Positions 1 to 7,531 of a DNA stretch of 64,000 bases are shown in pieces. This stretch comes from Maricaulis alexandrii. GTDB taxonomy: Bacteria; Pseudomonadota; Alphaproteobacteria; Caulobacterales; Maricaulaceae. How positions within the stretch are numbered: the first letter of the stretch is position 1; each line of letters opens with the position of its first letter. A program made the translations under genes and the position numbers. The stretch covers positions 1 to 64,000 of the forward strand of contig NZ_SWKP01000011.1 of assembly GCF_005871165.1 (NCBI RefSeq), read 5' to 3'. A model generated the notes under the pieces. That model worked only from the letters and a program-made list of their open reading frames with translations. It did not search any database and had not been told where the DNA came from.

Positions 1-114
1 GCCGGCAAACCACCCAAACTCGTCAACGTCGCCGTCATGCGAAAGCTCATCGAGGCTGCAAACCTCGTCCTGAAACGCCAAACACCATGGCAATCAGAAA
101 TGCAAACGACATAG
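1..114 (+). CDS. IS110-family transposase, C-terminal fragment (cut by window edge)
   Basis: Frame +1 is open from the first base and stops at TAG 112-114, giving 37 residues. The tail AGKPPKLVNVAVMRKLI followed by LVLKRQTPW matches the conserved C-terminus of IS110/IS1111 transposases, where a basic KP-x-K segment precedes a VAVMRKLL helix and a terminal x-x-PW. These DEDD recombinases move circular intermediates and leave no long inverted repeats. Only the end of the gene is visible, so intactness cannot be judged. The IS boundary presumably lies just downstream, in or before the repeat at 118. The family call rests on a short tail and is moderately confident. Confidence 0.62.
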   Translation, partial: AGKPPKLVNVAVMRKLIEAANLVLKRQTPWQSEMQTT

Positions 115-117
115 TTG

Positions 118-211
118 CTTCTCCCGCAAGGGGAGAAGGAGCACGTCAGGGCTTTGCAGGAAACTCCCTCTCCCCTTGCGGGAGAGGGTGGCGCGCAGCG
201 CCGGGTGAGGG
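118..211. repeat. Dispersed intergenic inverted repeat (two mirror-image hairpins)
   Basis: Two hairpins share one core in opposite orientation. The first spans 118-138 (stem CTTCTCCC, loop GCAAG, stem GGGAGAAG). The second spans 168-186 (stem CTCTCCC, loop CTTGC, stem GGGAGAG). The second continues into a GGTGGCGCGCAGCGCCGGGTGAGGG motif, a known style of short interspersed palindromic repeat in high-GC proteobacteria. It sits between the IS110 fragment and the 3' end of the histidine kinase gene. It may act as an IS110 target, since that family often inserts into such repeats, or as a 3' structure for the kinase mRNA. Confidence 0.6.
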
Positions 212-239
212 GCGGCCGCGTCAGCGGCCCGGCAATACC

Positions 240-1691
240 CTACCCCGAAACCGGCAGTCTCACCGCAAACACGGTCCCATCCTTACCGGTCCTGACCAGT
301 TCCACATCGCCTTCGTGGCCGCGGGCCAATTCGCGGGCGATGGAGAGGCCGAGACCGGTGCCGCCGCGGCGGGTGGAGCCGGTGAAGGCCTGGAAGAGAT
401 TGTCGCGGGCCTTGGGGGGCAGGCCGGGGCCGGTATCGATGATCTCGATCACGGCAAAACCGTCCTCGCATCGTCCGGTAACGGCGAGGCGGTGCTCGCC
501 CTCATGCTCGTCCAGCGCCTGGACGGCATTGCGGAACAGGTTGAGGAAGATGCGGTGCACCTGGTCCGGATCGGCATCCAGCACCAGATCCGCCGACAGG
601 TCGTTCTGCCAGCCATGCTGGTCGCCGCGCCCGGCATGCAGCGAGACCTCATCCACCAGGGCCCGGGCCGGGACCGGCTGACGGGCGGGCGGGCTTTCCT
701 CGGCGCGCCCGAATTCCAGCGTCGCCTCGCAGAGGCGGATACCCCGGTCGATGGCCCGCACGAGGCGCTCGCCCATGCGGCGCACGCGCTCATCACTGTC
801 CATCGCCAGCCGGTCGGAGACGAGGTGGGTCGAGGCCAGCACATTGCGCAGATCATGATTGATCTTGGCCACAGCACTGCCCAGGGCCGCCAGGCGCTCG
901 CGCTGGGTCAGGGCGGTGCGGATATCACTCTGCATGCGCGCCAGCTCGGCCTCGGCCTGGCCGAATTCACCGCGGGCGCCGGATGGCCGGATGCTGCGTG
1001 CCGGATCGGACGGATCCTCGCGGAAACGCGTCATGGACCCGGCCAGGCGCCGCATCGGGCGGACAAAGAGCCGGAACAGGGCGGCATAGATCACCGCACC
1101 GGCGAGGATGGCACCAATGCCGGAATACAGGAGAAGCCGCCGTGAAAAGGCGTGCAATTCCTCCTGCAACGGCGTCTCGCGCACGATCACCCGGATCACC
1201 TCACCCGGTGCGCCCATGGGTTCCGCGCTGATCCGCAGCATCCGGCCCGGCGGCGCGAACATCACGTCCACCGTGTCGCGCAAATGGCCCCAGAGCCCGG
1301 TCGTACGCAGATCGCTCTCCACGAATCCGCCCTCGATCGGACCGGGGAAGAGGACGAGCTCATTCATGCCATTGCGGACCCGGGACACGGCAATGGCGTC
1401 GGCGCCCATCAACAGGGTGCGCACCTCCGCTTCGCCCAGCGCGCCCTCCGGCGCCACATCCGCGGCCAGGGCCGCCAGATGGGCCGCCTCGGCACGGTCA
1501 CTCATCCATTGCAGCCGGAAACTCGCCGCCGCAGGAAAGAAGAACAGGGCAACACCGGTGAAAACCAGGCCGATCGTGACGAGGAATAGCTGCCCCGGCA
1601 GGCTGTCGACGAGACGCCCGATCCCCGGCCGCGGCGCGGCACTGTCCTGCGTGTCATCACGGGCTTTATCCGGTGGCGGTTGTGTGATCAT
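240..1691 (-). CDS. Membrane sensor histidine kinase
   Basis: This is a 483-residue two-component sensor kinase. A first membrane segment lies near residues 33-55, a periplasmic sensor domain spans about 56-185, and a second membrane segment spans about 186-208. A HAMP-like linker follows, then a DHp helix with phospho-acceptor His279 in KINHDLRN. The ATPase domain has an N box (NLFRNAVQ), a G1 box (DTGPGLP) and a G2 box (GGTGLGLS). The DHp sequence HDLRNVLAS is a variant of the usual HELRTPL. An in-frame GTG at 1757 would add 22 residues, but the ATG at 1691 gives a normal N-terminus before the membrane segment. No response regulator is adjacent, so the kinase is orphan here and its signal is unknown. 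Confidence 0.85.
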   Translation of the reverse strand: MITQPPPDKARDDTQDSAAPRPGIGRLVDSLPGQLFLVTIGLVFTGVALFFFPAAASFRLQWMSDRAEAAHLAALAADVAPEGALGEAEVRTLLMGADAIAVSRVRNGMNELVLFPGPIEGGFVESDLRTTGLWGHLRDTVDVMFAPPGRMLRISAEPMGAPGEVIRVIVRETPLQEELHAFSRRLLLYSGIGAILAGAVIYAALFRLFVRPMRRLAGSMTRFREDPSDPARSIRPSGARGEFGQAEAELARMQSDIRTALTQRERLAALGSAVAKINHDLRNVLASTHLVSDRLAMDSDERVRRMGERLVRAIDRGIRLCEATLEFGRAEESPPARQPVPARALVDEVSLHAGRGDQHGWQNDLSADLVLDADPDQVHRIFLNLFRNAVQALDEHEGEHRLAVTGRCEDGFAVIEIIDTGPGLPPKARDNLFQAFTGSTRRGGTGLGLSIARELARGHEGDVELVRTGKDGTVFAVRLPVSG

Positions 1692-1856
1692 GAGCCTGAC
1701 CGGCAATAGACCAGCCCGTGGGGGGCGGCAAGCGGTCACGGCGCGCCGGTTGTGCACCTGTCATTGCCTGCGCAAATCCCCTCGCAGGTCTTGACGCGGA
1801 TGGTCCAGCCGCGTATTAGCCGCCGCTCTCGAATTGAACGCCGATGGAGCGCGACC

Positions 1857-1991
1857 GTGAAACGCACATTTCAACCGTCCAACCTCGTCCGCAAGCGTCG
1901 GCACGGGTTCCGTGCGCGCATGGCAACGAAAAACGGCCGTCAGGTTCTGGCACGCCGCCGGGCCAAAGGTCGCAAGCGCCTGTCCGCCTAA
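1857..1991 (+). CDS. rpmH: 50S ribosomal protein L34
   Basis: The 44-residue, highly basic protein matches L34 along its whole length ([17 protein letters not shown] at the start, [11 protein letters not shown] at the end). It is a late-assembling component of the large ribosomal subunit. The start is GTG at 1857, preceded by GGAG at 1846-1849; longer upstream readings are not conserved. It heads the classical rpmH-rnpA-yidC cluster, and rnpA begins 6 bases after its stop, implying cotranscription. The normal length and sequence leave little doubt. Confidence 0.97.
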   Translation: MKRTFQPSNLVRKRRHGFRARMATKNGRQVLARRRAKGRKRLSA

Positions 1992-1996
1992 TCCCG

Positions 1997-2386
1997 ATGG
2001 ACACGCAGCCGCTGGCCGTTAAACGGCTGACAAAGCGGCGCGAATTTTTGTTCGTCGCCAAGGGCAAGAAAGCCGTCCGGTCCAGCGTCGTCATCCAGGC
2101 GCGAAGACGGGACGGCTCTTCTCATATGGGCCCCTGGGTCGGTGCCGGGTTCACTGCCACCCGCAAAATTGGCGGTGCCGTGGTCAGAAATCGTAGCAAA
2201 CGGCGTTTGCGCGAGGCCGCCCGGCTGCTACTCCCCCTCCACGGACAGTCCGGGTTTGACTATGTATTCATCGCGCGTGCGTCCACGCCGGAGAAGGAAT
2301 GGTCGCGCCTCGTCGGGGATGTCAAAAGCGCACTGGTAAGCCTCAAACCGTCCGAGGCACCGGACGAAGGGACACAGCAAGCCTGA
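1997..2386 (+). CDS. rnpA: Ribonuclease P protein component
   Basis: The 129-residue basic protein is the protein subunit of RNase P, which binds the catalytic RNA and the 5' leader of pre-tRNA. The family signature is clear: RLTKRREFLFV near the N-terminus, then GFTATRKIGGAVVRNRSKRR, the RNR-type RNA-binding motif. The ATG at 1997 was chosen because it precedes the conserved start LAVKRLTKRREF. Upstream in-frame codons overlap rpmH and read as shadow sequence. It lies 6 bases after rpmH and 14 bases before yidC. The acidic C-terminal tail (about 15 residues) is a lineage extension. No yidD follows, although yidD is often found at this point. Confidence 0.95.
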   Translation: MDTQPLAVKRLTKRREFLFVAKGKKAVRSSVVIQARRRDGSSHMGPWVGAGFTATRKIGGAVVRNRSKRRLREAARLLLPLHGQSGFDYVFIARASTPEKEWSRLVGDVKSALVSLKPSEAPDEGTQQA

Positions 2387-2400
2387 AAGGCCGAGTTTTC

Positions 2401-4176
2401 ATGGGCGAAGATCAACGCAATCTGTTTATCGCACTGGGCCTGATCGTCGTGATCATGCTGGGCTATGATGTCTTCTTCATGGGCCCGCAGCGCGAAGCGC
2501 GCGAAGCCGAGCAAGCGGCTCTGGAGGCCGCCGGTGAGCTGGCCGACCCTGATCTTCCGGTAGAGACCGGCGAGCCCGCCGCCCCGAGCTATGTCGACCG
2601 CGATGATGCGCTGACCGAAAACAGCCGGATCGCCATTGAAGGCCCGTCCGTGATCGGCTCCTTCTCGCTGACCGGCGCCCGTTTCGACGATATCCGTCTG
2701 GTCCGCCACACGACCAGCATTGATGACGACACACCGGTCGCCCTGCTCAACCCGATCGGGACCGAGCATGTCTTCTACGCCCGCGATGGCTGGCAGTCCG
2801 CCACGCCGGGCTTCAACGATCTGCCGGGCGGGTCCACGGAATGGACGCTGGTCTCCGGCGACACGCTGACCCCCGACACCCCCGTCGTGCTGGCCTATGA
2901 CAGCCCGTCGGGCCTGCATTTCGAACGCACGATCTCGGTCGACGAGGATTACCTCTTCACCCTGGAAGACACGGTCACCAACAATGCCGGGTCCGAAGTG
3001 GAACTCTCCCGCTATGGCCTGGTGCGCCATGAAGGCCTGCCGGAAGACCTGGTGCGCAATATCGCCGTCTTCGAGGGCGCGCTCGCCGTTGTCGACGGCA
3101 CGCTCTTCCAGAGCAAGTTCACCAAGCTTGAAGACGGTGACGGGGCCGAAGAGGAAAGCGGCGTGGGCGGCTGGGTCGGCATCACCCAGCGCTACTGGAT
3201 GGCGGCCGCCATTCCCGATCAGGACCGCAGCTTCACCGCCCGTTTCCGCACCATCGACCGCGCAGGCACGGACGCATACGAAGCCTCCTATGTCGAGCAG
3301 GCCCAGGCCCTGGCCCCGGGTGAGAGCCTGAGCTCCACCACCCGCATCTTTGCCGGAGCCAAGGAGCTTGACGTCCTGCAGGCCGTGCAGGACGAGGTCG
3401 GCATCGAGAAATTCGACATGGCGATCAATTGGGGCTGGCTCTGGTTCCTGGCGCGCCCCTTCGTTTGGCTTCTGCACCTGCTGGAAGGCTTTACCGGCCA
3501 GTTCGGTCTCGCCATCCTCGCCCTGACCCTGCTGATCAAGATCCTGATGTTCCCGCTGGCCAACCGCGCCTACGCCTCGATGGCGAAGATCAAGGCCGCT
3601 CAGCCCAAAATCCAGGAAATCCGCGAGCGTTATTCGTCTGACCAGCAAAAACAGCAAAAGGCGATGATGGATTTCTATCGGACCGAGAAGATCAATCCGA
3701 TGGCCGGCTGTCTTCCCATGCTGCCACAGATCCCGATCTTCTTTGCGCTCTACCAGACCCTTTTCAATGCCATTGAAATGCGCCACGCGCCCTTCTTCGG
3801 CTGGATCCGCGACCTGTCCGCGCCGGACCCGACGAATGTCTGGAACCTGTTCGGTCTGATCCCCTACGACCCGTCCGGCCTGTGGCTGATCGGCGGTGTT
3901 CTGGGCATCGGCGCCTGGCCGATCATCATGGGCATCACCATGGCCGCGCAGCAGGCACTCAACCCGCCGCCGCCGGATCCCATGCAGGCGAAAATCCTGG
4001 CTTTTCTGCCGATCATTTTCACCTTTGTGCTCGCACCGTTCGCGGCCGGTCTGGTGATTTATTGGGCGTGGAACAATACGCTCACCGTACTCCAGCAGTA
4101 CGTCATCATGCGGCGGCAGGGAAATGAAACGCAATTCGACAAATTCATTGCCCACCTGCTCAAGCGTAAGAGTTAA
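2401..4176 (+). CDS. yidC: Membrane protein insertase YidC
   Basis: This 591-residue YidC/Oxa1 insertase places proteins in the inner membrane alone or with SecYEG. Residues 7-25 form the N-terminal membrane helix. About 60-340 form the periplasmic beta-supersandwich domain. About 360-575 form the Oxa1 core, with the GFTGQFGLAILALTLLIK helix, the cytoplasmic coiled-coil hairpin (KIKAAQPKIQEIRERY) and the MAGCLPMLPQIPIFFALY segment. The C-terminus is basic. The start at 2401 follows AAAGGCCGAG at suitable spacing. In related bacteria engB follows closely, whereas here about 2.6 kb of foreign-looking DNA intervenes. Confidence 0.97.
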   Translation: MGEDQRNLFIALGLIVVIMLGYDVFFMGPQREAREAEQAALEAAGELADPDLPVETGEPAAPSYVDRDDALTENSRIAIEGPSVIGSFSLTGARFDDIRLVRHTTSIDDDTPVALLNPIGTEHVFYARDGWQSATPGFNDLPGGSTEWTLVSGDTLTPDTPVVLAYDSPSGLHFERTISVDEDYLFTLEDTVTNNAGSEVELSRYGLVRHEGLPEDLVRNIAVFEGALAVVDGTLFQSKFTKLEDGDGAEEESGVGGWVGITQRYWMAAAIPDQDRSFTARFRTIDRAGTDAYEASYVEQAQALAPGESLSSTTRIFAGAKELDVLQAVQDEVGIEKFDMAINWGWLWFLARPFVWLLHLLEGFTGQFGLAILALTLLIKILMFPLANRAYASMAKIKAAQPKIQEIRERYSSDQQKQQKAMMDFYRTEKINPMAGCLPMLPQIPIFFALYQTLFNAIEMRHAPFFGWIRDLSAPDPTNVWNLFGLIPYDPSGLWLIGGVLGIGAWPIIMGITMAAQQALNPPPPDPMQAKILAFLPIIFTFVLAPFAAGLVIYWAWNNTLTVLQQYVIMRRQGNETQFDKFIAHLLKRKS

Positions 4177-4602
4177 CCGCTCAACAGACCCGCACTCCGC
4201 CTAACGCATGCAGCACGCAAGGGTTTGCTCGTGCGCACGCTGAAGAGATGAGCACTGGCATGCTCCCTTCATGCCAGCCCGGCGGGTTTCGATACGGCAG
4301 GCTCGAACCAACCCCGCCGCAGGCTTGGCGCGCCCCGCAGAGACCCAAGCCACGCCATCGACGCGACCCGCGGGGCCAGCGATGCCAACACGCGGCGTTC
4401 CCGCGTTTTCCAAGCCTCCAAACCCCTGTCTGCAAAGACCCAAACGGCCGGGCGCTGGCTGATTTCGCTCGCCTAAAATGACAATCTGTAGACGTGCACC
4501 TCGAGGTTACGACTTGACCGAGCCCCAAACTGCACCCTAGCGTTATATGGCTTGTCGTTCACCGCTTTTGGTTTTTCGGCAAAGTATTAGATGGAGAATC
4601 TC
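4177..4602. other. Non-coding, structured gap between yidC and the accessory peptide unit
   Basis: There is no convincing gene in these 426 bases; open frames on both strands lack ribosome sites and recognisable sequence. The first 350 bases are GC-rich and fold-prone. One imperfect hairpin spans 4280-4319 (CGGCGGG pairing with CCCGCCG, then TTCGA with TCGAA). A second has a 7-bp stem, GGCTTGG/CCAAGCC, at 4322-4351. From about 4545 the composition turns sharply AT-rich, marking the edge of the inserted material. The promoter of the downstream peptide gene should lie in 4545-4590, but no clean -35/-10 pair is evident. Whether the hairpins form a structured RNA or are remnants is unknown. Confidence 0.5.
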
Positions 4603-4740
4603 ATGAAAGATTTTGTTGTTCCTAAACTTGAAACCCCGGTTTCCATGCACAACTCAAAAACGGCAGAAGAGACGATTCACCCTGTACTTATTGTACCTGC
4701 GATTATTGCAATCGAAGTATGGGTTGCCACTGGAGCGTAA
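4603..4740 (+). CDS. Small 45-residue peptide, candidate precursor peptide
   Basis: The ATG at 4603 is preceded by GGAG at 4593-4596 with 6-base spacing, a strong ribosome site. The 45-residue product begins MKDFVVPKLETPVSM, has a charged middle (NSKTAEETIHP) and ends in a hydrophobic stretch (VLIVPAIIAIEVWVATGA). It has no cysteine. A polar N-terminal half and a distinct C-terminal half, followed at once by a hairpin and two cotranscribed larger genes, is how precursor peptides of modified ribosomal peptides are arranged. Alternatives are a small membrane peptide (the last 18 residues could span a bilayer) or a leader peptide. I recognise no family. The composition is AT-rich and unlike the flanking chromosome, suggesting transfer. 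Confidence 0.6.
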   Translation: MKDFVVPKLETPVSMHNSKTAEETIHPVLIVPAIIAIEVWVATGA

Positions 4741-4745
4741 TGCTT

Positions 4746-4769
4746 GGGCGCGCAAAAATTTGCGCGCCC
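4746..4769 (+). terminator. Strong hairpin after the peptide gene, likely partial terminator or processing stem
   Basis: A perfect 11-bp stem (GGGCGCGCAAA pairing with TTTGCGCGCCC, loop AA) starts 6 bases after the peptide stop. A T-rich run (ACTCTTTTTG) follows at 4772-4781, as in an intrinsic terminator with a slightly displaced U-tract. Since the next gene begins at 4804 in the same direction, it probably lets only part of the transcripts through, giving more peptide than downstream protein. It could equally protect the 3' end of the short mRNA. Confidence 0.6.
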
Positions 4770-4803
4770 ATACTCTTTTTGTTCGCCTGGACGGGACCCA
4801 GCA

Positions 4804-5808
4804 ATGAAATACTTGCCAGACCAAGAAATACCTCTGAATTCACCGAATTTCTCAAGCCATGTAGATACGAGCATTGAGGCGTATGATACAAACATACGCG
4901 GCACATCAGAGTATAAAGAATTATGCAAAAATTTGGAAAAACACTCTTCATACAGAAAATCAAAAAATCAAATTGATAGCTTTCGTGACTACATTGCGTC
5001 GAAATCTTTTTCCGAATGCACACTCAATTTGTGCAAAAGTTACATATCTTCAGCCGTATCATTTCCATACGCGATACCGACTTTTTCATCAAATTGGGAA
5101 TCCCGACGCACGAGCGTGTCTTTGATATTCCCCAATAACATTATTCTTACACTTGAACTTTTCGACAAACTCTCTTCAGAGGCGAGCGCAGAACAAGACA
5201 CGGATAGCTCCCGAATAGTCATATTTGGTGGTTGTGATATTTTCCAAACGGTTCTGAGCGAGCACACGCTCCACTACAAGAAGTGGCAGATCGACAGACC
5301 AGCATCCCCGGACACCCCTCTGTCGACCTATCGGTGCGAGGAGGTTGGCGCCGGCTCGATCGGCTGCGGCACCTCTGCATTTATCAACGGTGCCACTCAA
5401 TCAATTTCCTTCACCTCGTCGAGCGGTCCTATTGTCACGGCATCGCTGTTTATCGACAATCCAGATACTGAGCTCGTGATGGATTTCGATACGAAAACCC
5501 GTAAATGCATAGCCGTCAGACCCAAAAAGACTGCACATTCGCAAGCGCAGATATTTATTGAGCTGATTGGCACACTGGATGAGATCACGCGCTCCGATAT
5601 CGAGACGCTGGTATACTTTCTCAGTTCCGATCAGCACTACATTCGCTGGGATGCCATGCGCACGCTCATCCAAAGGTGCGAGCCCGACGTCTGGTTCTCC
5701 CAATTGCAAGCGTTTGCCGACCACGACCCCCACGCAGAGGTTCGCCTCGCAGCTCGGCAAACTCTGGACCTGATCGCGCAATCCCACATTCAAGCAGAAC
5801 CGGCTTAG
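4804..5808 (+). CDS. Uncharacterised protein with C-terminal HEAT-like repeat, degenerate cupin-like middle
   Basis: The 334-residue protein belongs to no family I can name. The first 140 residues come from AT-rich DNA. Residues about 270-325 (HYIRWDAMRTLIQRC, then VRLAARQTLDLIA) read as paired HEAT-type helices. The middle parallels the next gene's product in length and layout but lacks its HxH metal motif, so it may be a non-catalytic partner; this alignment is by eye. The ATG at 4804 was taken. A TTG at 4744 with GGAG upstream would add 20 residues and put the hairpin inside the gene. GC rises markedly from about 5280, so the gene is compositionally mosaic. It lies 10 bases before the next gene. 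Confidence 0.65.
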   Translation: MKYLPDQEIPLNSPNFSSHVDTSIEAYDTNIRGTSEYKELCKNLEKHSSYRKSKNQIDSFRDYIASKSFSECTLNLCKSYISSAVSFPYAIPTFSSNWESRRTSVSLIFPNNIILTLELFDKLSSEASAEQDTDSSRIVIFGGCDIFQTVLSEHTLHYKKWQIDRPASPDTPLSTYRCEEVGAGSIGCGTSAFINGATQSISFTSSSGPIVTASLFIDNPDTELVMDFDTKTRKCIAVRPKKTAHSQAQIFIELIGTLDEITRSDIETLVYFLSSDQHYIRWDAMRTLIQRCEPDVWFSQLQAFADHDPHAEVRLAARQTLDLIAQSHIQAEPA

Positions 5809-5818
5809 AGGCAGTAAC

Positions 5819-6718
5819 ATGGTTGAGATTGTCGAGACTTCAGAGACAGATGCGATTTCGATAGAGGAATTTTGCGACGAGTATCGCGCTCAGGGTCTGT
5901 CGAGCGCTTCGCCAGAGGGCCTGAAAGAATGTGCGCCCCTGCTGCGGCGCCTCAGCAATAACAAGCGCCTAGTTGTGGATCATATCCGGGACGCGCTGAT
6001 GCAGCCCATCGATGCCAGAACGCGTTCAGTCTACAGCGCCCAAGCCATGATCATGTACCGTCAGAATGGTATATATTTGCGGTGTGCCGTCTGGCCGGGC
6101 GTAGAGGGCGACCTGTACGGCGTGTCCAGCAACAGGGCGTTCACCTACGAGTTCCCCCACGACCACAATTTTGACTTTTTGACCATTGGCCATCTAGGCC
6201 CTGGCTATGAGACCACGTGTTACGAATACGACTATGACGTTGTCGATGGTTATGTTGGTGAACAGGTCGACCTGAAACCGCTTGGCCGCTTTCGGTTGAA
6301 CTTGGACGAGACCCACCTCTATCGAGGGCACCGCACGATCCATGTACAACACCCGCCTCAATCGACATCGGTTTCCCTCAACTTGATGGGCACTGGGATT
6401 ATTTCCGCCCATACGGATCAATACATATTCGATCCCAGCATGCAGCACATCAGCGAAGTCGCCACGCCGAACGGTCTTGTCCATTTGCTGGCCATCTACA
6501 CAGCAACCGAACACGTTGAGAGCTCCCTCGACATGATCGACACAATCGCGACGAACCACCCGAATGGTCAGGTTCGGGCGGCTGCCGTTCGGGCGATCCA
6601 GGGCATCGCCTGCTCACCCGACATCAAGGAGTCGATCTATCTGCGGGCCATGGCGCGCGGCAATCCCCTAGTAAAGCGGGCGGCCCAAACAGCACTGAAC
6701 AGCCTTGCCTCTCAATAG
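5819..6718 (+). CDS. Cysteine-dioxygenase-like cupin fused to HEAT-like repeats
   Basis: The 299-residue protein has a helical N-terminus (1-70), a cupin-like middle (about 85-200) and HEAT-like helices (about 235-297, NGQVRAAAVRAIQGIA and KRAAQTALNSLA). The middle carries FPHDHNFDFLTIGHLGPGY and later HVQHPPQSTSVSLNL. These resemble the two cupin motifs of thiol dioxygenases: PxHDH (His114, His116) and the second-strand His followed by SVSLxL (His171, His175 or His178). A mononuclear iron centre is therefore plausible, though the substrate is not indicated. It is translated 10 bases after the preceding gene and likely works with it and with the 45-residue peptide. Orthology is unknown; the enzyme assignment is inference from motifs. 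Confidence 0.62.
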   Translation: MVEIVETSETDAISIEEFCDEYRAQGLSSASPEGLKECAPLLRRLSNNKRLVVDHIRDALMQPIDARTRSVYSAQAMIMYRQNGIYLRCAVWPGVEGDLYGVSSNRAFTYEFPHDHNFDFLTIGHLGPGYETTCYEYDYDVVDGYVGEQVDLKPLGRFRLNLDETHLYRGHRTIHVQHPPQSTSVSLNLMGTGIISAHTDQYIFDPSMQHISEVATPNGLVHLLAIYTATEHVESSLDMIDTIATNHPNGQVRAAAVRAIQGIACSPDIKESIYLRAMARGNPLVKRAAQTALNSLASQ

Positions 6719-6847
6719 TCACGCCGCCGCTGCCAGAGAGCGGGCCGAGCCGCCGTCACTGCACGCATGACATCATAGAACTGCAGCACGTTCTTGAGAT
6801 ACGGCCGCGTTTGGTCACCTTTGCGGGCGGATGGCGAATTCCTTATC

Positions 6848-7531
6848 GTGGATGGAATTCGCTACGCCTTCAAAGGGAGAGCCGTTCTGGCCGATAATTC
6901 CGACCTCGATATCGCCGCTGGCCGGCGATTGTTTTCCCGGCCCTGCACCTTCCTCATGGGTGCGGTTGATCTCAACCATCTGCCGCCGCCGGACCGGATC
7001 GAAGTGGCCTTTGCCGGCCGCTCCAATGTCGGCAAGTCTTCGCTGATCAATGCGCTGACGCGGCAGAACGGTCTCGCCCGCGCCTCGGGCGAGCCGGGCC
7101 GCACGCGCGAACTCAACTTTTTCAATGTCGATGAGACGGGCCTGCGCATCGTCGACCTGCCCGGCTATGGCTATGCCAAGGCGCCCAAGGATGTGGTCGA
7201 GAAATGGACCCGCCTCACCCGCGCCTTCCTGCGCGGACGGGTCAATCTGAAGCGCGTCTACCTGCTGATCGACAGCCGCCATGGTCTCAAGGCCGTGGAC
7301 GAGAAGATCATGGACGTGTTCGACGAAGCGGCCGTCAGCTACCAGATCGTGCTGACCAAGACCGACAAGATCAAACCGCCGGCCGTCAAACGGGTCAGCG
7401 AGGAAATCCGCACCGCGATCATGAAGAGGCCCGCCGCTTTCCCCCGGGTTTCTGCCACCTCATCCTCCAAGACGGACGGGATCGACCTGTTGCGGGCCGA
7501 GATTGCCGAACTCTTGCCGGACTTCGCCTGA
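6848..7531 (+). CDS. engB: Ribosome biogenesis GTP-binding protein EngB/YsxC
   Basis: This P-loop GTPase is needed for late 50S subunit assembly. G1 is [10 protein letters not shown], the switch region contains [13 protein letters not shown]3 is DLPGYGYA and G4 is TKTDK. The 227-residue length from GTG 6848 fits alphaproteobacterial EngB, which has an N-terminal [12 protein letters not shown] segment before the core. The start is uncertain: TTG 6794 would add 18 residues without a ribosome site, and ATG 6956 would remove the conserved leader. The region just upstream is the right edge of the accessory insertion, so the native start and promoter may have been replaced. The stop overlaps the next start by one base (TGATG). 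Confidence 0.93.
   Translation: MDGIRYAFKGRAVLADNSDLDIAAGRRLFSRPCTFLMGAVDLNHLPPPDRIEVAFAGRSNVGKSSLINALTRQNGLARASGEPGRTRELNFFNVDETGLRIVDLPGYGYAKAPKDVVEKWTRLTRAFLRGRVNLKRVYLLIDSRHGLKAVDEKIMDVFDEAAVSYQIVLTKTDKIKPPAVKRVSEEIRTAIMKRPAAFPRVSATSSSKTDGIDLLRAEIAELLPDFA

Noticed and set aside
2260-4155. Long open frame (631 codons) on the minus strand across yidC
   Set aside because: It is the antisense of a well-supported yidC gene in high-GC DNA. No ribosome site, no recognisable domains.
4199-4550. Possible integron attC site, from GCCTAAC after yidC and GTTATAT near 4546
   Set aside because: The two partial core sites are about 350 bases apart, too far for attC, the second is not a GTTRRRY match, and no integrase gene is near.
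4613-4807. 64-codon frame overlapping the 45-residue peptide in another frame
   Set aside because: Lacks the RBS placement that the peptide gene has and reads through the hairpin; less plausible.
7204-7530. N-terminal extension of the DUF1036 gene through engB in another frame
   Set aside because: The signal peptide begins at ATG 7531, and the upstream translation is out-of-frame engB.
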